A stretch of DNA of 64,000 nucleotides from an uncultured Collinsella sp. (GTDB lineage: Bacteria > Actinomycetota > Coriobacteriia > Coriobacteriales > Coriobacteriaceae), in assembly GCA_900543025.1 (NCBI GenBank), contig UQPP01000004.1:1-64000 (forward strand), written 5' to 3'. The notes under the pieces were generated by a model. That model ran no database searches. It saw only the letters and a list, made by a program, of their open reading frames with translations, and was not told the origin of the DNA. Positions 8,005 to 16,647 of this stretch are shown here, in pieces (position 1 is the first letter of the stretch; each line of letters starts with the position of its first letter). The translations under genes and the position numbers were made by a program.

Positions 8005-9531
8005 TTGCCGGTGAGAGAGGAGAGCCCCCGACAAGGTATGAGGAGGCCCGACTCGGACCGTGCTTCCTCGCGGCGCAGCACACCGCGTTCCGGTCGCGGC
8101 GGGCAGACGTTTAGCGAACGCTATATTGCCGGCGTTCCCGCCCGTATCATGCGCCCCCGTTTGATATTCATGGCCTGCCTGTTTACCTTGGTATGCTTTG
8201 GCCTGCTGATGGTGTACTCGGCGTCTTCGGTCGAGGCGCTGCACGAGAATGGCTCGGCGACGTTTTTTCTGTTTCGACAAGCCGCGTTTGCCGGAGTTGG
8301 CGTGCTGGCTATGGTTGCCATCGTGCGCATCTTGCCGGACAGTTGGTTTGGGGAAGACGTGCTCAGGATCTTCCTCATAGGCATGATAGGGCTACTGTTT
8401 CTGGTGTTCTTGGTGGGCAGAGGCAGCCGTGGCGCCACGCGCTGGCTCAACATTGCCGGCATTCAGTTCCAGCCTTCCGAGTTTTTAAAGCCATTTGCCA
8501 TTGCGTATTCGGCCATCATGCTTGATCGTTTCTTTTCGCCCGGTGGCAACATCAACGAATTCCTTCGCAAGATGGGCATCTACTTGGGCATTTCGCTCTT
8601 TCTGATCTTTATCCAGCCCGATTTCGGTACTGTCCTGATCATCCTGTTGACCCTCATGTGCATGGCGTTGTTTGCGGGTCTCGACCCCAGATTTATCATC
8701 GGCGTGCTAATCTTCGGCATTCTCGTGATTGTGATTGCGCTTGTTGCAGAGCCGTACCGTATGGTGCGTATTCAGGTTGCCTTGAATCCTTGGGCCGACG
8801 AGTATGGTGACGGCTATCAGGCTACGCTTGCCATCATGGCCTTTGCCTCGGGCGGTCTGTTCGGCCGTGGCATCGGCAACTCAACCATGAAGTACTCGTA
8901 TCTGCCCGAGGCGCACAATGACTACATCCTGGCCATCATTGGCGAGGAGGTCGGTTTTGTCGGAACCGTGCTGTTCTTCTTGGTGTTTGCGATGCTGATC
9001 TATTCGGCGTTTCGCATTGCCGAGCAGGCGACCGATCGTCGGGGCGCGCTTATGGCGTCTGGCTCCGCGGTCATTCTCGCGGTGCAGTTTTTGATTAACG
9101 CGTTGGGCATCCTCAACGTGTTTCCCATGACGGGCAAACCGTTGCCGTTTATTAGCTACGGCGGTTCGTCGATTATTGTGTCGCTTATGCTTGCCGGATT
9201 GATCCTGCGCGTTTCGTACGAGAGCGCCCGTCGCGATGAGTACGACCGTCGCCGCGAGAGCTTTGCCGTTATGGATGAGAGTACCGCCGGCGTGCCCCAC
9301 GTGCGCGGCGAGCGATCTTCGCGTAACGGTTTTACCGTCCTGGATGGCTCTGCGACCGAGCCGGCAGTCCGCCCGCGTCAGCGAACGGCGCCGCAAGGTC
9401 GTCCTCAGCGCCCCAGCCCTCGCAACGCGGGCGGCGGATATAATCGAATCGATTTGAACTCGGACCCGTCGGCGCGTCTGCGCACCGACGACCAGGGACC
9501 GCGTGTACGAAGGGACTACCATGACCGATAA
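8005..9531 (+). CDS. ftsW: Septal peptidoglycan glycosyltransferase FtsW
   Basis: FtsW is a SEDS-family polytopic enzyme that polymerises lipid II at the septum together with the class B PBP. The 508-residue product has a charged N terminus of about 50 residues, a core of about ten membrane helices, and a hydrophilic tail of about 105 residues rich in Arg, Pro and Ser. Diagnostic blocks include QPSEFLKPF, QPDFGT, LPEAHNDYILAIIGEE and KPLPFISYGGSS. The start is a TTG at 8005, and a GTG at 8011 is equally plausible. Its 3' end overlaps murG by 11 bases. The long tail is unusual compared with proteobacterial FtsW but common in actinobacteria. Confidence 0.94.
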   Translation: MPVREESPRQGMRRPDSDRASSRRSTPRSGRGGQTFSERYIAGVPARIMRPRLIFMACLFTLVCFGLLMVYSASSVEALHENGSATFFLFRQAAFAGVGVLAMVAIVRILPDSWFGEDVLRIFLIGMIGLLFLVFLVGRGSRGATRWLNIAGIQFQPSEFLKPFAIAYSAIMLDRFFSPGGNINEFLRKMGIYLGISLFLIFIQPDFGTVLIILLTLMCMALFAGLDPRFIIGVLIFGILVIVIALVAEPYRMVRIQVALNPWADEYGDGYQATLAIMAFASGGLFGRGIGNSTMKYSYLPEAHNDYILAIIGEEVGFVGTVLFFLVFAMLIYSAFRIAEQATDRRGALMASGSAVILAVQFLINALGILNVFPMTGKPLPFISYGGSSIIVSLMLAGLILRVSYESARRDEYDRRRESFAVMDESTAGVPHVRGERSSRNGFTVLDGSATEPAVRPRQRTAPQGRPQRPSPRNAGGGYNRIDLNSDPSARLRTDDQGPRVRRDYHDR

Positions 9532-10636
9532 GATGACCGTTGCTATTGCAGCCGGCGGCACGGCAGGACACATCAACCCCGCGCTCGCCTTGGCCGAAGA
9601 GCTGCGTGATCGTGGCCACCACGTTGTGTTCGTGGGCCAGTTGCGCAAGCTCGAGGGTCGTCTGGTCCCCGAGGCTGGGTTTGATTTTGTGCCCATTACG
9701 GTCACTGGCTTCGACCGCTCCCGTCCTTGGACGGCGCTGACCTCGCTGTGGCGTGTCAACAAGGCCAAGCGTGCGCTCGCTGGTCATTTCTCAAAGGTCG
9801 GCAAGCCCGACGCTGCCATCGGTTTCGGAGCCTATGTCGAGGTTCCGCTGCTGGGGTGGTGCAAGGGCGCGGGCGTTCCGTATCTGCTGCATGAGCAGAA
9901 CTCTGTTCCGGGCCTGGCCAACAAGATGATGAACTCCCACGCCGCCCGCGTGTGCATCTCGGTGCCGGCAGCGCGTTCGGTCTTTGAGCGCGAAGGTGAC
10001 CCTGGCCACGTGCTCATGACCGGCAACCCCGTACGTCGCTCGGTGATCGAGGGCGATCGCGCTCGCGGCCGCAAAGCACTTGGCGTTCCCGAGGACGCTA
10101 CGCTGCTGCTCGTCTTTGGCGGTTCACTTGGCGCCCAGCACCTCAACGAGCGCGTGGTTTCGCTCAAAAACGAGCTGCTTTCGCGCAAGAACCTCTATGT
10201 GTTGCATTCGACGGGTGCCGACGGCTTTGAGGAGACCGAGCGCGCTTTGGCGCTGACGCCCGAGGAGGCGAAGCGTTACCGCGTCCAGTCTTACATCGAC
10301 AACATGGGCGATATGCTGGCTGCTGCCGATTTGGTGCTCTCGCGTTCGGGCGCATCGAGCGTGGCCGAGATCGCTGCGCTCGCCGTACCTTCGGTGCTCG
10401 TGCCGTATCCGCATGCGACGGCCGACCACCAAACCACCAATGCCCGTTATCTGGTCGACGCCGGGGCCGGCGTGCTCTGCGCCGATGCCGATATCGACGG
10501 TTTTGCCTTTGCCGATGAACTGCTGCACCTGGTCGATGACGCGGCGGCGCGCGACGCCATGCGTCAGGCGGCGCGTGGTCTGGCTCAGGATAGGGCCGCC
10601 GCTCTTCTGGCGGATGCGGTAGAGGGTTTGCGTTAG
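9521..10636 (+). CDS. murG: Undecaprenyl-PP-MurNAc-pentapeptide GlcNAc transferase MurG
   Basis: MurG adds GlcNAc to lipid I to make lipid II. The 371-residue protein is a GT-B fold transferase. Its N-terminal glycine-rich loop GGTAGHINPALA begins at residue 12, EQNSVPGLANK lies mid-protein, a second glycine loop is GGSLGAQHLN, and the donor-sugar motif is SRSGASSVAEIAA. I chose the ATG at 9521 because AAGGG at 9509-9513 sits 7 bases upstream. An in-frame GTG at 9503 would add six residues but lacks a ribosome binding site. The start lies inside the end of ftsW. Confidence 0.96.
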   Translation: MTDKMTVAIAAGGTAGHINPALALAEELRDRGHHVVFVGQLRKLEGRLVPEAGFDFVPITVTGFDRSRPWTALTSLWRVNKAKRALAGHFSKVGKPDAAIGFGAYVEVPLLGWCKGAGVPYLLHEQNSVPGLANKMMNSHAARVCISVPAARSVFEREGDPGHVLMTGNPVRRSVIEGDRARGRKALGVPEDATLLLVFGGSLGAQHLNERVVSLKNELLSRKNLYVLHSTGADGFEETERALALTPEEAKRYRVQSYIDNMGDMLAAADLVLSRSGASSVAEIAALAVPSVLVPYPHATADHQTTNARYLVDAGAGVLCADADIDGFAFADELLHLVDDAAARDAMRQAARGLAQDRAAALLADAVEGLR

Positions 10637-10733
10637 TTAGACGGGATATCGTCGGTCGCCCTCGCGCTGATGCGGTAGGTGCGGTACAGTTAACGGGTTA
10701 CAGGCAGTGTTTACGCAAGGAGTACACGAGCAC

Positions 10734-12152
10734 ATGGCTGATTCCCAGACTGCAACCTCCGCGCCCGAGTTTAAGAGCGCCCACTTCATCGGTATCGGCG
10801 GCGCCGGCATGAGCGGCATCGCCCTCGTTCTGCACGAGCGCGGTTATGCCGTTACCGGCTCCGACCTTAAGACGTCACGTTATATCCGCCAGCTTACCCG
10901 CACTGGTGTGAAGGTGCATGTGGGCCATGAGGCCGCCACGATCGACGAGGTCAAGCCCGACGTGGTTGTTGTCTCCACCGCTATTCCGGAGTCCAACCCT
11001 GAACTCGTGCGCGCTCGCGAGCTTGGTATTCCCGTGTGGCCCCGTGCCAAGATGCTCTCTGCTTTGGGCCACGGCTACACCACCGTCGCTGTTGCCGGCA
11101 CGCATGGCAAGACCACCACGTCTTCGATGTGCGCCACCATGCTCGACCGCATGGGTCTGGATCCGAGCTTCCTGATCGGTGGCATCGTCGAGGGCTATGA
11201 CACGAACAGCAAGAACGGCTCGGGCGACTACTTTGTCGCCGAGGCCGACGAGTCCGACAGCTCCTTCCTGTTCCTGAACCCCAACGTGGTCATTGTGACC
11301 AACGTCGAGGCCGATCACCTCGATCACTACTCGGGTATCGAGGAGATCGAGGCAACTTTCGCCAAATTCATGAGCCTGGTGGGCGAGGACGGCACCGTCA
11401 TCGTCTGCGGTGAGGACCCGCATCTGGTCGAGCTCGCCAAGTCGACGGGCCGTCACGTGCTTTCCTACGGCTTTGCCGAGAGCAACGACATCGTCTGCAT
11501 GCACCCGGATGTCAAGGGCATCCAGAGCGACTTTATCGTTCGCTTTGAGGACGGCACTGAGCACGCTGTGGAGATCAAGAGCAATCCCGGTCGCCACAAC
11601 ATGCTCAACGCCACGGCGGTGCTCACCGTCGCCCATGTCCTGGGCCTTGACATCGACGCCGCCGCCAAGGCGCTCTCGAGCTTTGTGGGCGTCCGCCGTC
11701 GCTTTACCCACGTGGGCGATATCGATGGCATCACCGTGGTCGATGATTACGGCCATCACCCCACCGAGATCAAGGCGACGCTTGCTGCCGCTTCGTCGCT
11801 GGGCTACAAGCACGTTGACGTCGTGTTCCAGCCGCATCGCTATTCGCGCCTGCAGGCCCTGTGCGACGACTTTGCCGATGCATTTGCCAATGCCGATAAA
11901 CTGCTGCTGATTGATGTGTTCTCGGCTGGCGAGATGCCCATTCCGGGTGTCACCTCTAAGATGCTCGCCGATACCGTGCGCGCCAAGCATCCTGGCAAGG
12001 AGGTCGTGTACTGCTCCAGCCGTCTTGAGCTCAATCAGGAGCTCGAGCAGATGGTGGGCGAGGGCGACCTGCTGCTCACAATGGGTGCCGGTGACGTTAC
12101 GACCGTCGGTCCCGAGTTTATCGAGTATCTGACTGCCAAGAAAGACGCTTAA
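10734..12152 (+). CDS. murC: UDP-N-acetylmuramate-L-alanine ligase MurC
   Basis: MurC begins the stem peptide by adding L-alanine to UDP-MurNAc. The 472-residue product has GIGGAGMSGIA near residue 21, the ATPase P-loop GTHGKTT at 122-128, EADESDSSF, and the DDYGHHPTEI block that marks MurC among Mur ligases. The ATG at 10734 follows AAGGAG at 10717-10722. A GTG at 10707 is in frame but lies before that site, so I rejected it. A 97-base gap separates it from murG, enough for an internal promoter. Confidence 0.96.
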   Translation: MADSQTATSAPEFKSAHFIGIGGAGMSGIALVLHERGYAVTGSDLKTSRYIRQLTRTGVKVHVGHEAATIDEVKPDVVVVSTAIPESNPELVRARELGIPVWPRAKMLSALGHGYTTVAVAGTHGKTTTSSMCATMLDRMGLDPSFLIGGIVEGYDTNSKNGSGDYFVAEADESDSSFLFLNPNVVIVTNVEADHLDHYSGIEEIEATFAKFMSLVGEDGTVIVCGEDPHLVELAKSTGRHVLSYGFAESNDIVCMHPDVKGIQSDFIVRFEDGTEHAVEIKSNPGRHNMLNATAVLTVAHVLGLDIDAAAKALSSFVGVRRRFTHVGDIDGITVVDDYGHHPTEIKATLAAASSLGYKHVDVVFQPHRYSRLQALCDDFADAFANADKLLLIDVFSAGEMPIPGVTSKMLADTVRAKHPGKEVVYCSSRLELNQELEQMVGEGDLLLTMGAGDVTTVGPEFIEYLTAKKDA

Positions 12153-12157
12153 GTCTA

Positions 12158-13069
12158 ATGGGTCTGTTTAACGCCGTCATGGCGCTCTCGGGCATGATCG
12201 ACACGGATGTGATCGAGGACGAGCGCCTTGCGCGTCATACGAGCTATCGTATCGGCGGCAAGGCCGACCTCTTTGTGACGTGCCATAGCTATCATGCCCT
12301 CCGCCGCGCCGTGGCGGTGCTCGATCGCGAGCAGGTGCCGTGGGTCATCATCGGCAAGGGCTCCAATCTGCTGGTTGCCGATGGCGGTTATCGCGGTGCC
12401 GTCATTTCGCTCGGACGTGAGTTTCAGCGCACGGTTGTTGCCGATGACGGTTGTACGCTGACGGTCGGTGCGGGCGTGATGTTTGCGCGCCTGGTCAACG
12501 ATGCCCTGTCGCGTAGCCTCTCGGGCCTTGAGTTTGCCGTTGGCATCCCTGGCTCGGTTGGCGGTGCGATATCTATGAATGCAGGCACACGGACCGAGTG
12601 GATTGGCTCGCTGGTTGAGGATGTCGTAACGTTTGACCCGGCATCCGGTATCAAGCATTATGCGGGGTCCGAGATCACTTGGGGCTACCGCGAATGTAGC
12701 CTTCCCCGCAATGAGATTATCCTCGAGTGCGTGCTCAAGCTTAAACCGGCGCCCAAGGCCGACATTCGCGAGCGCATGGAGCGGTACCTGACGAGGCGCA
12801 AGCGTACGCAGCCCATGGGTCGCGCATCCTGCGGGTCGGTCTTTCGCAACCCGCCCGATGCGAGTGTGGGCAAGCTTATCGAGGATTGTGGATTAAAGGG
12901 TTTTTCGATTGGCGGCGCGGAAGTTTCGCCCGTTCACGCTAATTTTATCGTTAATAACGGAACCGCCTCGGCCGATGACGTTGCCGCGGTTATCAGACAT
13001 GTGCACGGAAAGGTGAGGGAGGCGTATGGCATCGAGCTCAGACCGGAAGTTAAATTCCTCGGCTTCTAG
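12158..13069 (+). CDS. murB: UDP-N-acetylenolpyruvoylglucosamine reductase MurB
   Basis: MurB is the FAD enzyme that reduces UDP-GlcNAc-enolpyruvate to UDP-MurNAc. The 303-residue product has the FAD-binding block IGKGSNLLVADGGYRG, the GIPGSVGGAISMNAG motif and the catalytic serine region ASCGSVFRNP. It starts 5 bases after murC. Its last 44 bases overlap the start of ftsQ in another frame, and the MurB reading frame is intact through the overlap. Confidence 0.96.
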   Translation: MGLFNAVMALSGMIDTDVIEDERLARHTSYRIGGKADLFVTCHSYHALRRAVAVLDREQVPWVIIGKGSNLLVADGGYRGAVISLGREFQRTVVADDGCTLTVGAGVMFARLVNDALSRSLSGLEFAVGIPGSVGGAISMNAGTRTEWIGSLVEDVVTFDPASGIKHYAGSEITWGYRECSLPRNEIILECVLKLKPAPKADIRERMERYLTRRKRTQPMGRASCGSVFRNPPDASVGKLIEDCGLKGFSIGGAEVSPVHANFIVNNGTASADDVAAVIRHVHGKVREAYGIELRPEVKFLGF

Positions 13070-14282
13070 AGCATCGAAACCCACCTTCCGCCGCGCCGGA
13101 GGGCGTTCCGGCGCGCCTGCCAAACCTCAACGCAATACCGTCGCGCACTCTAAGTCTGTCGGGCATGCTCGACAGACCAGTCGTCCGGTCGTCGGCTCTC
13201 AGCTCGGTAATCGTCCGGCCGCAAAAAAGTCCTCGCGTCCCTCGGTGACGTCAAAGCCTGTTATGGGCGCCAAGCCTGCCCGTCCCATGGCAACTCCTAA
13301 GCCCTCGACGGGAACTAAGGCGGCGCGTCCGGGTCGCACGCTGGGCGCATCGAAACCGCGCTCGCTGACATCGGTGCCGGCTACCGCCAAGAAGCCTTCG
13401 GGTAAAAAAGGCGTCAACCCGTTGTCTTCACTTGGGGCGATGGCAAATAAAACGTCAGACGCCGCTTCTCTCGTTACAGGCAAAGGCAAAATCGTGGGCG
13501 GCGTTCTGGCCGTCTTGGCCGTGCTCGTCGTCGTTGCCGTCGTGGTGATCAACTCTGGATTGTTTACCGCCACTGATATTCAGATTCAAGGCAGCGAGCA
13601 TGTGACGAAGCACGATGCTATCCAGCTGATCGATTTGCCCGAGGGAACGTCGCTTTTTAACGTCGATCCCGACCAGATTACCGAGGACCTCAAGCAGAAC
13701 CCGTGGGTCTCGGGCGTGGATGTCCAGCGCCAGTTCCCCCATACGCTCATCATTACGCCTATGGAGCGCAAGGTCATCGCAATTGCCTATATCAGCTCCG
13801 ATGACCTTGCCTGGGCCATCGGGGATGATGACACCTGGATCGCCCCGCTGTCGACGTCGGTCGAAGTGGATGGCCAGGGCAACGTCATCACGACAGGGCA
13901 GGGCTCAAATACCCTGACCGGCATTGATGCCGCGCTGGCGCTCGCTAAGCACTATGGCGCGGTGTTGTTGACTGATGTCTCGGCGGATGTCGCTCCGGTT
14001 TCCGGCCAGGCGGTGAGCTCCAAGGCCGTTAAGGCTGGCTTGGATTATGTGCGTGGTTTTTCGAGCGAGTTCTTGGGACAAGTCAAGGATATTTCCACGC
14101 CTTCGGTCGAAGCCATCTCGGCAAACCTCAATAACGGCATTGAGGTGTCGCTGGGCGATTCGAACGATATCGTCAAGAAGGAGCGCGTAGTCACCAAGCT
14201 GCTTTCGCAGGTAGAGGGCGTAACGTATATCAATGTGCGCTCTCCGGGTAACTATACATTTAGGAACGCTCCGACCTCGTAG
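13026..14282 (+). CDS. ftsQ: Cell division protein FtsQ/DivIB with long basic N terminus
   Basis: FtsQ scaffolds the divisome from outside the membrane. The 418-residue protein has an unusually long cytoplasmic region of about 154 residues. This region is very rich in Lys, Arg, Pro, Ser and Ala, and it repeats PKP/KPARP-like units (SKPVMGAKPARPMATPKP). One membrane helix lies at about 155-178, a POTRA domain at about 182-255 (TDIQIQGSEHVTK), then the FtsQ beta domain. A GAGGGAGG ribosome binding site lies just before the ATG at 13026, inside murB. The same TM-POTRA order in the same place is diagnostic, although overall similarity in this family is low. Confidence 0.9.
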   Translation: MASSSDRKLNSSASRASKPTFRRAGGRSGAPAKPQRNTVAHSKSVGHARQTSRPVVGSQLGNRPAAKKSSRPSVTSKPVMGAKPARPMATPKPSTGTKAARPGRTLGASKPRSLTSVPATAKKPSGKKGVNPLSSLGAMANKTSDAASLVTGKGKIVGGVLAVLAVLVVVAVVVINSGLFTATDIQIQGSEHVTKHDAIQLIDLPEGTSLFNVDPDQITEDLKQNPWVSGVDVQRQFPHTLIITPMERKVIAIAYISSDDLAWAIGDDDTWIAPLSTSVEVDGQGNVITTGQGSNTLTGIDAALALAKHYGAVLLTDVSADVAPVSGQAVSSKAVKAGLDYVRGFSSEFLGQVKDISTPSVEAISANLNNGIEVSLGDSNDIVKKERVVTKLLSQVEGVTYINVRSPGNYTFRNAPTS

Positions 14283-14481
14283 CGCTGGTTGATGCTTTGT
14301 TGAGGGGCCATACCACGCCGTTTATCTGGTTTGTTTGGTTTTCACGGTCAATTATTTGACTGATACGTTCATAATGTGCAAACATAATACGGTTTACCTT
14401 TGCATTTACTTTCAACCTGAAGGTTAATGTGCGCAGGGGTCGACCCATGCTATGGCTATAACCTTTGTTCGGAGGACCGAC
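14283..14481 (+). promoter_or_regulatory. ftsQ-ftsZ intergenic region, likely ftsZ promoter
   Basis: This 199-base gap is the longest inside the dcw cluster and is AT-rich (14330-14430). It contains TTGACT at 14356 and TTGCAT at 14399, with TTAATG 18 bases after the latter. That gives a plausible but unproven promoter for ftsZ. No terminator follows ftsQ. Confidence 0.4.
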
Positions 14482-15636
14482 ATGCACGAGACAGAGATCA
14501 ACAACTACCTTGCCGTCATTAAGGTGGTCGGCGTCGGCGGCGGCGGTACCAACGCGGTCAATCGAATGATCGAAGAGGGCATCCGCGGCGTCGAGTTTGT
14601 TGCCATCAACACCGATGCTCAGGCACTCGCGATCTCTGATGCCGATATCAAGGTGCACATCGGCACCGATCTTACCCGCGGCCTGGGCGCCGGCGCCAAC
14701 CCCGAGGTTGGCCGCAAGGCTGCCGATGAGTCCCGCGACGACATTGCCGAGGCGCTCGCTGGCGCCGACATGGTGTTCATCACCTGCGGCGAGGGCGGTG
14801 GCACCGGTACTGGCGCCGCTCCCATCGTTGCCGATATCGCGATGAACGAGGTCGGTGCGCTGACCGTCGCCGTCGTGACCAAGCCCTTCACCTTCGAGGG
14901 CCGTAAGCGCAAGAAGAGCGCCGAGGAGGGCATTAAGACCCTCTCCGATTGCGTCGATACCATGATCGTCATCCCTAACGATAAGCTGCTCGACATCGCC
15001 GAGAAGAAGACCACCATGCTCGAGGCCTTCGCGATTGCCGATGGCGTCCTTTCCCAGGGCACCCAGGGCATCACCGACCTCATCACCGTCCCCGGTATCA
15101 TCAACCTGGACTTCGCCGATGTTAAGACCATCATGAAGCAGGCCGGTACTGCCATGATGGGTATCGGTACCTCTTCTGGGGATACCCGTGCCGTCGATGC
15201 TGCCCAGCAGGCCATCTCCAGCCCGCTGCTCGAGAGCTCCATCGATGGTGCCACGCGCGTGCTGCTCTCCATCGCCGGTTCCAAGGACCTGGGCATCCAA
15301 GAGATCAGCGACGCCGCCGACGTTGTCGCCAATGCCGTCGACCCCGAGGCCAACATCATCTTCGGTACCGTTGTCGACGAGTCCCTGGGCGACCAGGTGC
15401 GTATCACCGTCATCGCTACGGGCTTCTCCGACTCCAACGTCAACCGCCAGGACGAGCTCTTTGCTGCTCAGCAGTCTCAGAGCAAGGCCGTTGCCTCCGC
15501 TGAGCCGCAACGCACCGCTCCGGCCACCAGTCCGGCTCAGGCCGCTCCGACCCGCAACGTCGGTGGCACCGAGCTTCCTAACTTCGGCAACGATCAGTTC
15601 GAGCTTCCCGACTTCCTGAAGCGCGGTAGCTTCTAA
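14482..15636 (+). CDS. ftsZ: Cell division GTPase FtsZ
   Basis: FtsZ is the tubulin-like GTPase that forms the Z ring. The 384-residue product has the nucleotide-binding GGGGTNAVNRM at about 19-29, the tubulin signature GGGTGTGAAP near 107-116, and a C-terminal linker rich in Ala, Pro and Gln. It ends in a conserved peptide (ELPDFLKRGSF) that in other bacteria binds SepF or FtsA. GGAGGA at 14471-14476 selects the ATG at 14482 over an in-frame ATG at 14452. ftsA is absent and sepF is encoded downstream, so SepF is the probable membrane anchor. Confidence 0.98.
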   Translation: MHETEINNYLAVIKVVGVGGGGTNAVNRMIEEGIRGVEFVAINTDAQALAISDADIKVHIGTDLTRGLGAGANPEVGRKAADESRDDIAEALAGADMVFITCGEGGGTGTGAAPIVADIAMNEVGALTVAVVTKPFTFEGRKRKKSAEEGIKTLSDCVDTMIVIPNDKLLDIAEKKTTMLEAFAIADGVLSQGTQGITDLITVPGIINLDFADVKTIMKQAGTAMMGIGTSSGDTRAVDAAQQAISSPLLESSIDGATRVLLSIAGSKDLGIQEISDAADVVANAVDPEANIIFGTVVDESLGDQVRITVIATGFSDSNVNRQDELFAAQQSQSKAVASAEPQRTAPATSPAQAAPTRNVGGTELPNFGNDQFELPDFLKRGSF

Positions 15637-15662
15637 GTCGTTCTTTGCATTGTTGTGCACAG

Positions 15663-15693
15663 GGGCGTGTCCGTATGGACGCGCCCTTTTTAT
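15663..15693 (+). terminator. Terminator after ftsZ
   Basis: Stem GGGCGTGTCC at 15663-15672 pairs with GGACGCGCCC at 15677-15686 (one G-U pair, 4-base loop), followed by TTTTTATTT. This ends the dcw operon. Confidence 0.9.
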
Positions 15694-15723
15694 TTCGACT
15701 TTGTAAACTAGAACCTCCAATCT

Positions 15724-15745
15724 CTTTACGTTCCCTTTACGATTG
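15724..15745 (+). promoter_or_regulatory. Candidate PHO-box direct repeat
   Basis: CTTTACGTT at 15724 and CTTTACGAT at 15735 form a direct repeat with an 11-base period. PhoP/PhoB response regulators bind direct repeats with this period in several phyla. It lies about 100 bases ahead of pgeF, which is translationally coupled to pstS. The sequence does not match a known consensus exactly, so this is an inference. Confidence 0.4.
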
Positions 15746-15846
15746 CCTCCAGCGCAGCAGGTATCCTTTTAGAGAAGTATGACAGCCGTATAAACGCGGG
15801 CTGTAGCGGCGATGCCGCGGTACTTGTGTTATTAGGAGGCTTTAGT

Positions 15847-16647
15847 ATGGCAGCACGTGCGGACAAAGTTTCGCGTGTCGACCATGATGGAGTTACGTTG
15901 GTGGAGGGCGCGACATCCGATGTTCGCTTTGCCTTCACCGAGCGCGCCGGTGGCGTTTCCGAAGATGCGTACTCCTCACTCAACTTGGGCTCGCATGTTG
16001 GCGATGACCCCTTTGCTGTTCAAGAAAATCGTCGTCGTGCGCTCGAGGCTATGGGTGCCGCCGAGTGCGAGCACAACCTGCTCGTTCCCAATCAGGTCCA
16101 TGGTGATCATATCGTTGCGGTGACCTCGAACGGCGCCGATGACCTTGAGGACGTTCGCGAGCAGATTGCCGAGGGCTGTGATGCCATCGTCTGCACGGCG
16201 CATAACGTGCCCGTGCTGCTCTGCTTTGCCGACTGCGTTCCCGTGGTGCTGGTGGCCCCCGGCGGATTTGCCGTGGTGCACTCCGGTTGGAAGGGCACGA
16301 TTGCACGTATTTCCGCCAAGGCGTGCCAGGCGCTTTGCGATGCTGCCGGTTGCGATGCGAGCGACGTTTCCGCCTATATCGGCCCCCATATCTTGGGTGA
16401 CGAATATGAGGTATCCCAGGAACTCATGGATCGCTTTGCCGCCGAGTTCTCTTGCATCGATGCGAATACCTCTCGCATGCTTGATCTTTCCGCTGCCATT
16501 CGCGAGGCGCTGGTAGATGTCGGTGTCGACGCGGATAATATCGTGGATACCCAGCTTTCGACCGTGCGTCAGAACGACCGCTATTATTCCTACCGTAACG
16601 AGGACGGCACCTGTGGGCGCCATGCTGCGATCGGCATGATGCTATGA
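15847..16647 (+). CDS. pgeF: Multicopper polyphenol-oxidase/YfiH-family protein (PgeF, YlmD)
   Basis: Proteins of this family (YfiH, YlmD, FAMIN relatives) have been described as purine nucleoside phosphorylase/deaminase enzymes and, in Escherichia coli, as a cytoplasmic peptidoglycan editing factor. The 266-residue product has the metal-site motifs NQVHGDHI, CFADCVPVVL and VVHSGWKGT, then the C-terminal Y-SYR-DGTCGR block. AGGAGG at 15835-15840 selects the ATG at 15847. Its stop overlaps the pstS start (ATGA). In many Gram-positives this gene (ylmD) is followed directly by ylmE, but here the pst operon intervenes. Confidence 0.92.
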   Translation: MAARADKVSRVDHDGVTLVEGATSDVRFAFTERAGGVSEDAYSSLNLGSHVGDDPFAVQENRRRALEAMGAAECEHNLLVPNQVHGDHIVAVTSNGADDLEDVREQIAEGCDAIVCTAHNVPVLLCFADCVPVVLVAPGGFAVVHSGWKGTIARISAKACQALCDAAGCDASDVSAYIGPHILGDEYEVSQELMDRFAAEFSCIDANTSRMLDLSAAIREALVDVGVDADNIVDTQLSTVRQNDRYYSYRNEDGTCGRHAAIGMML

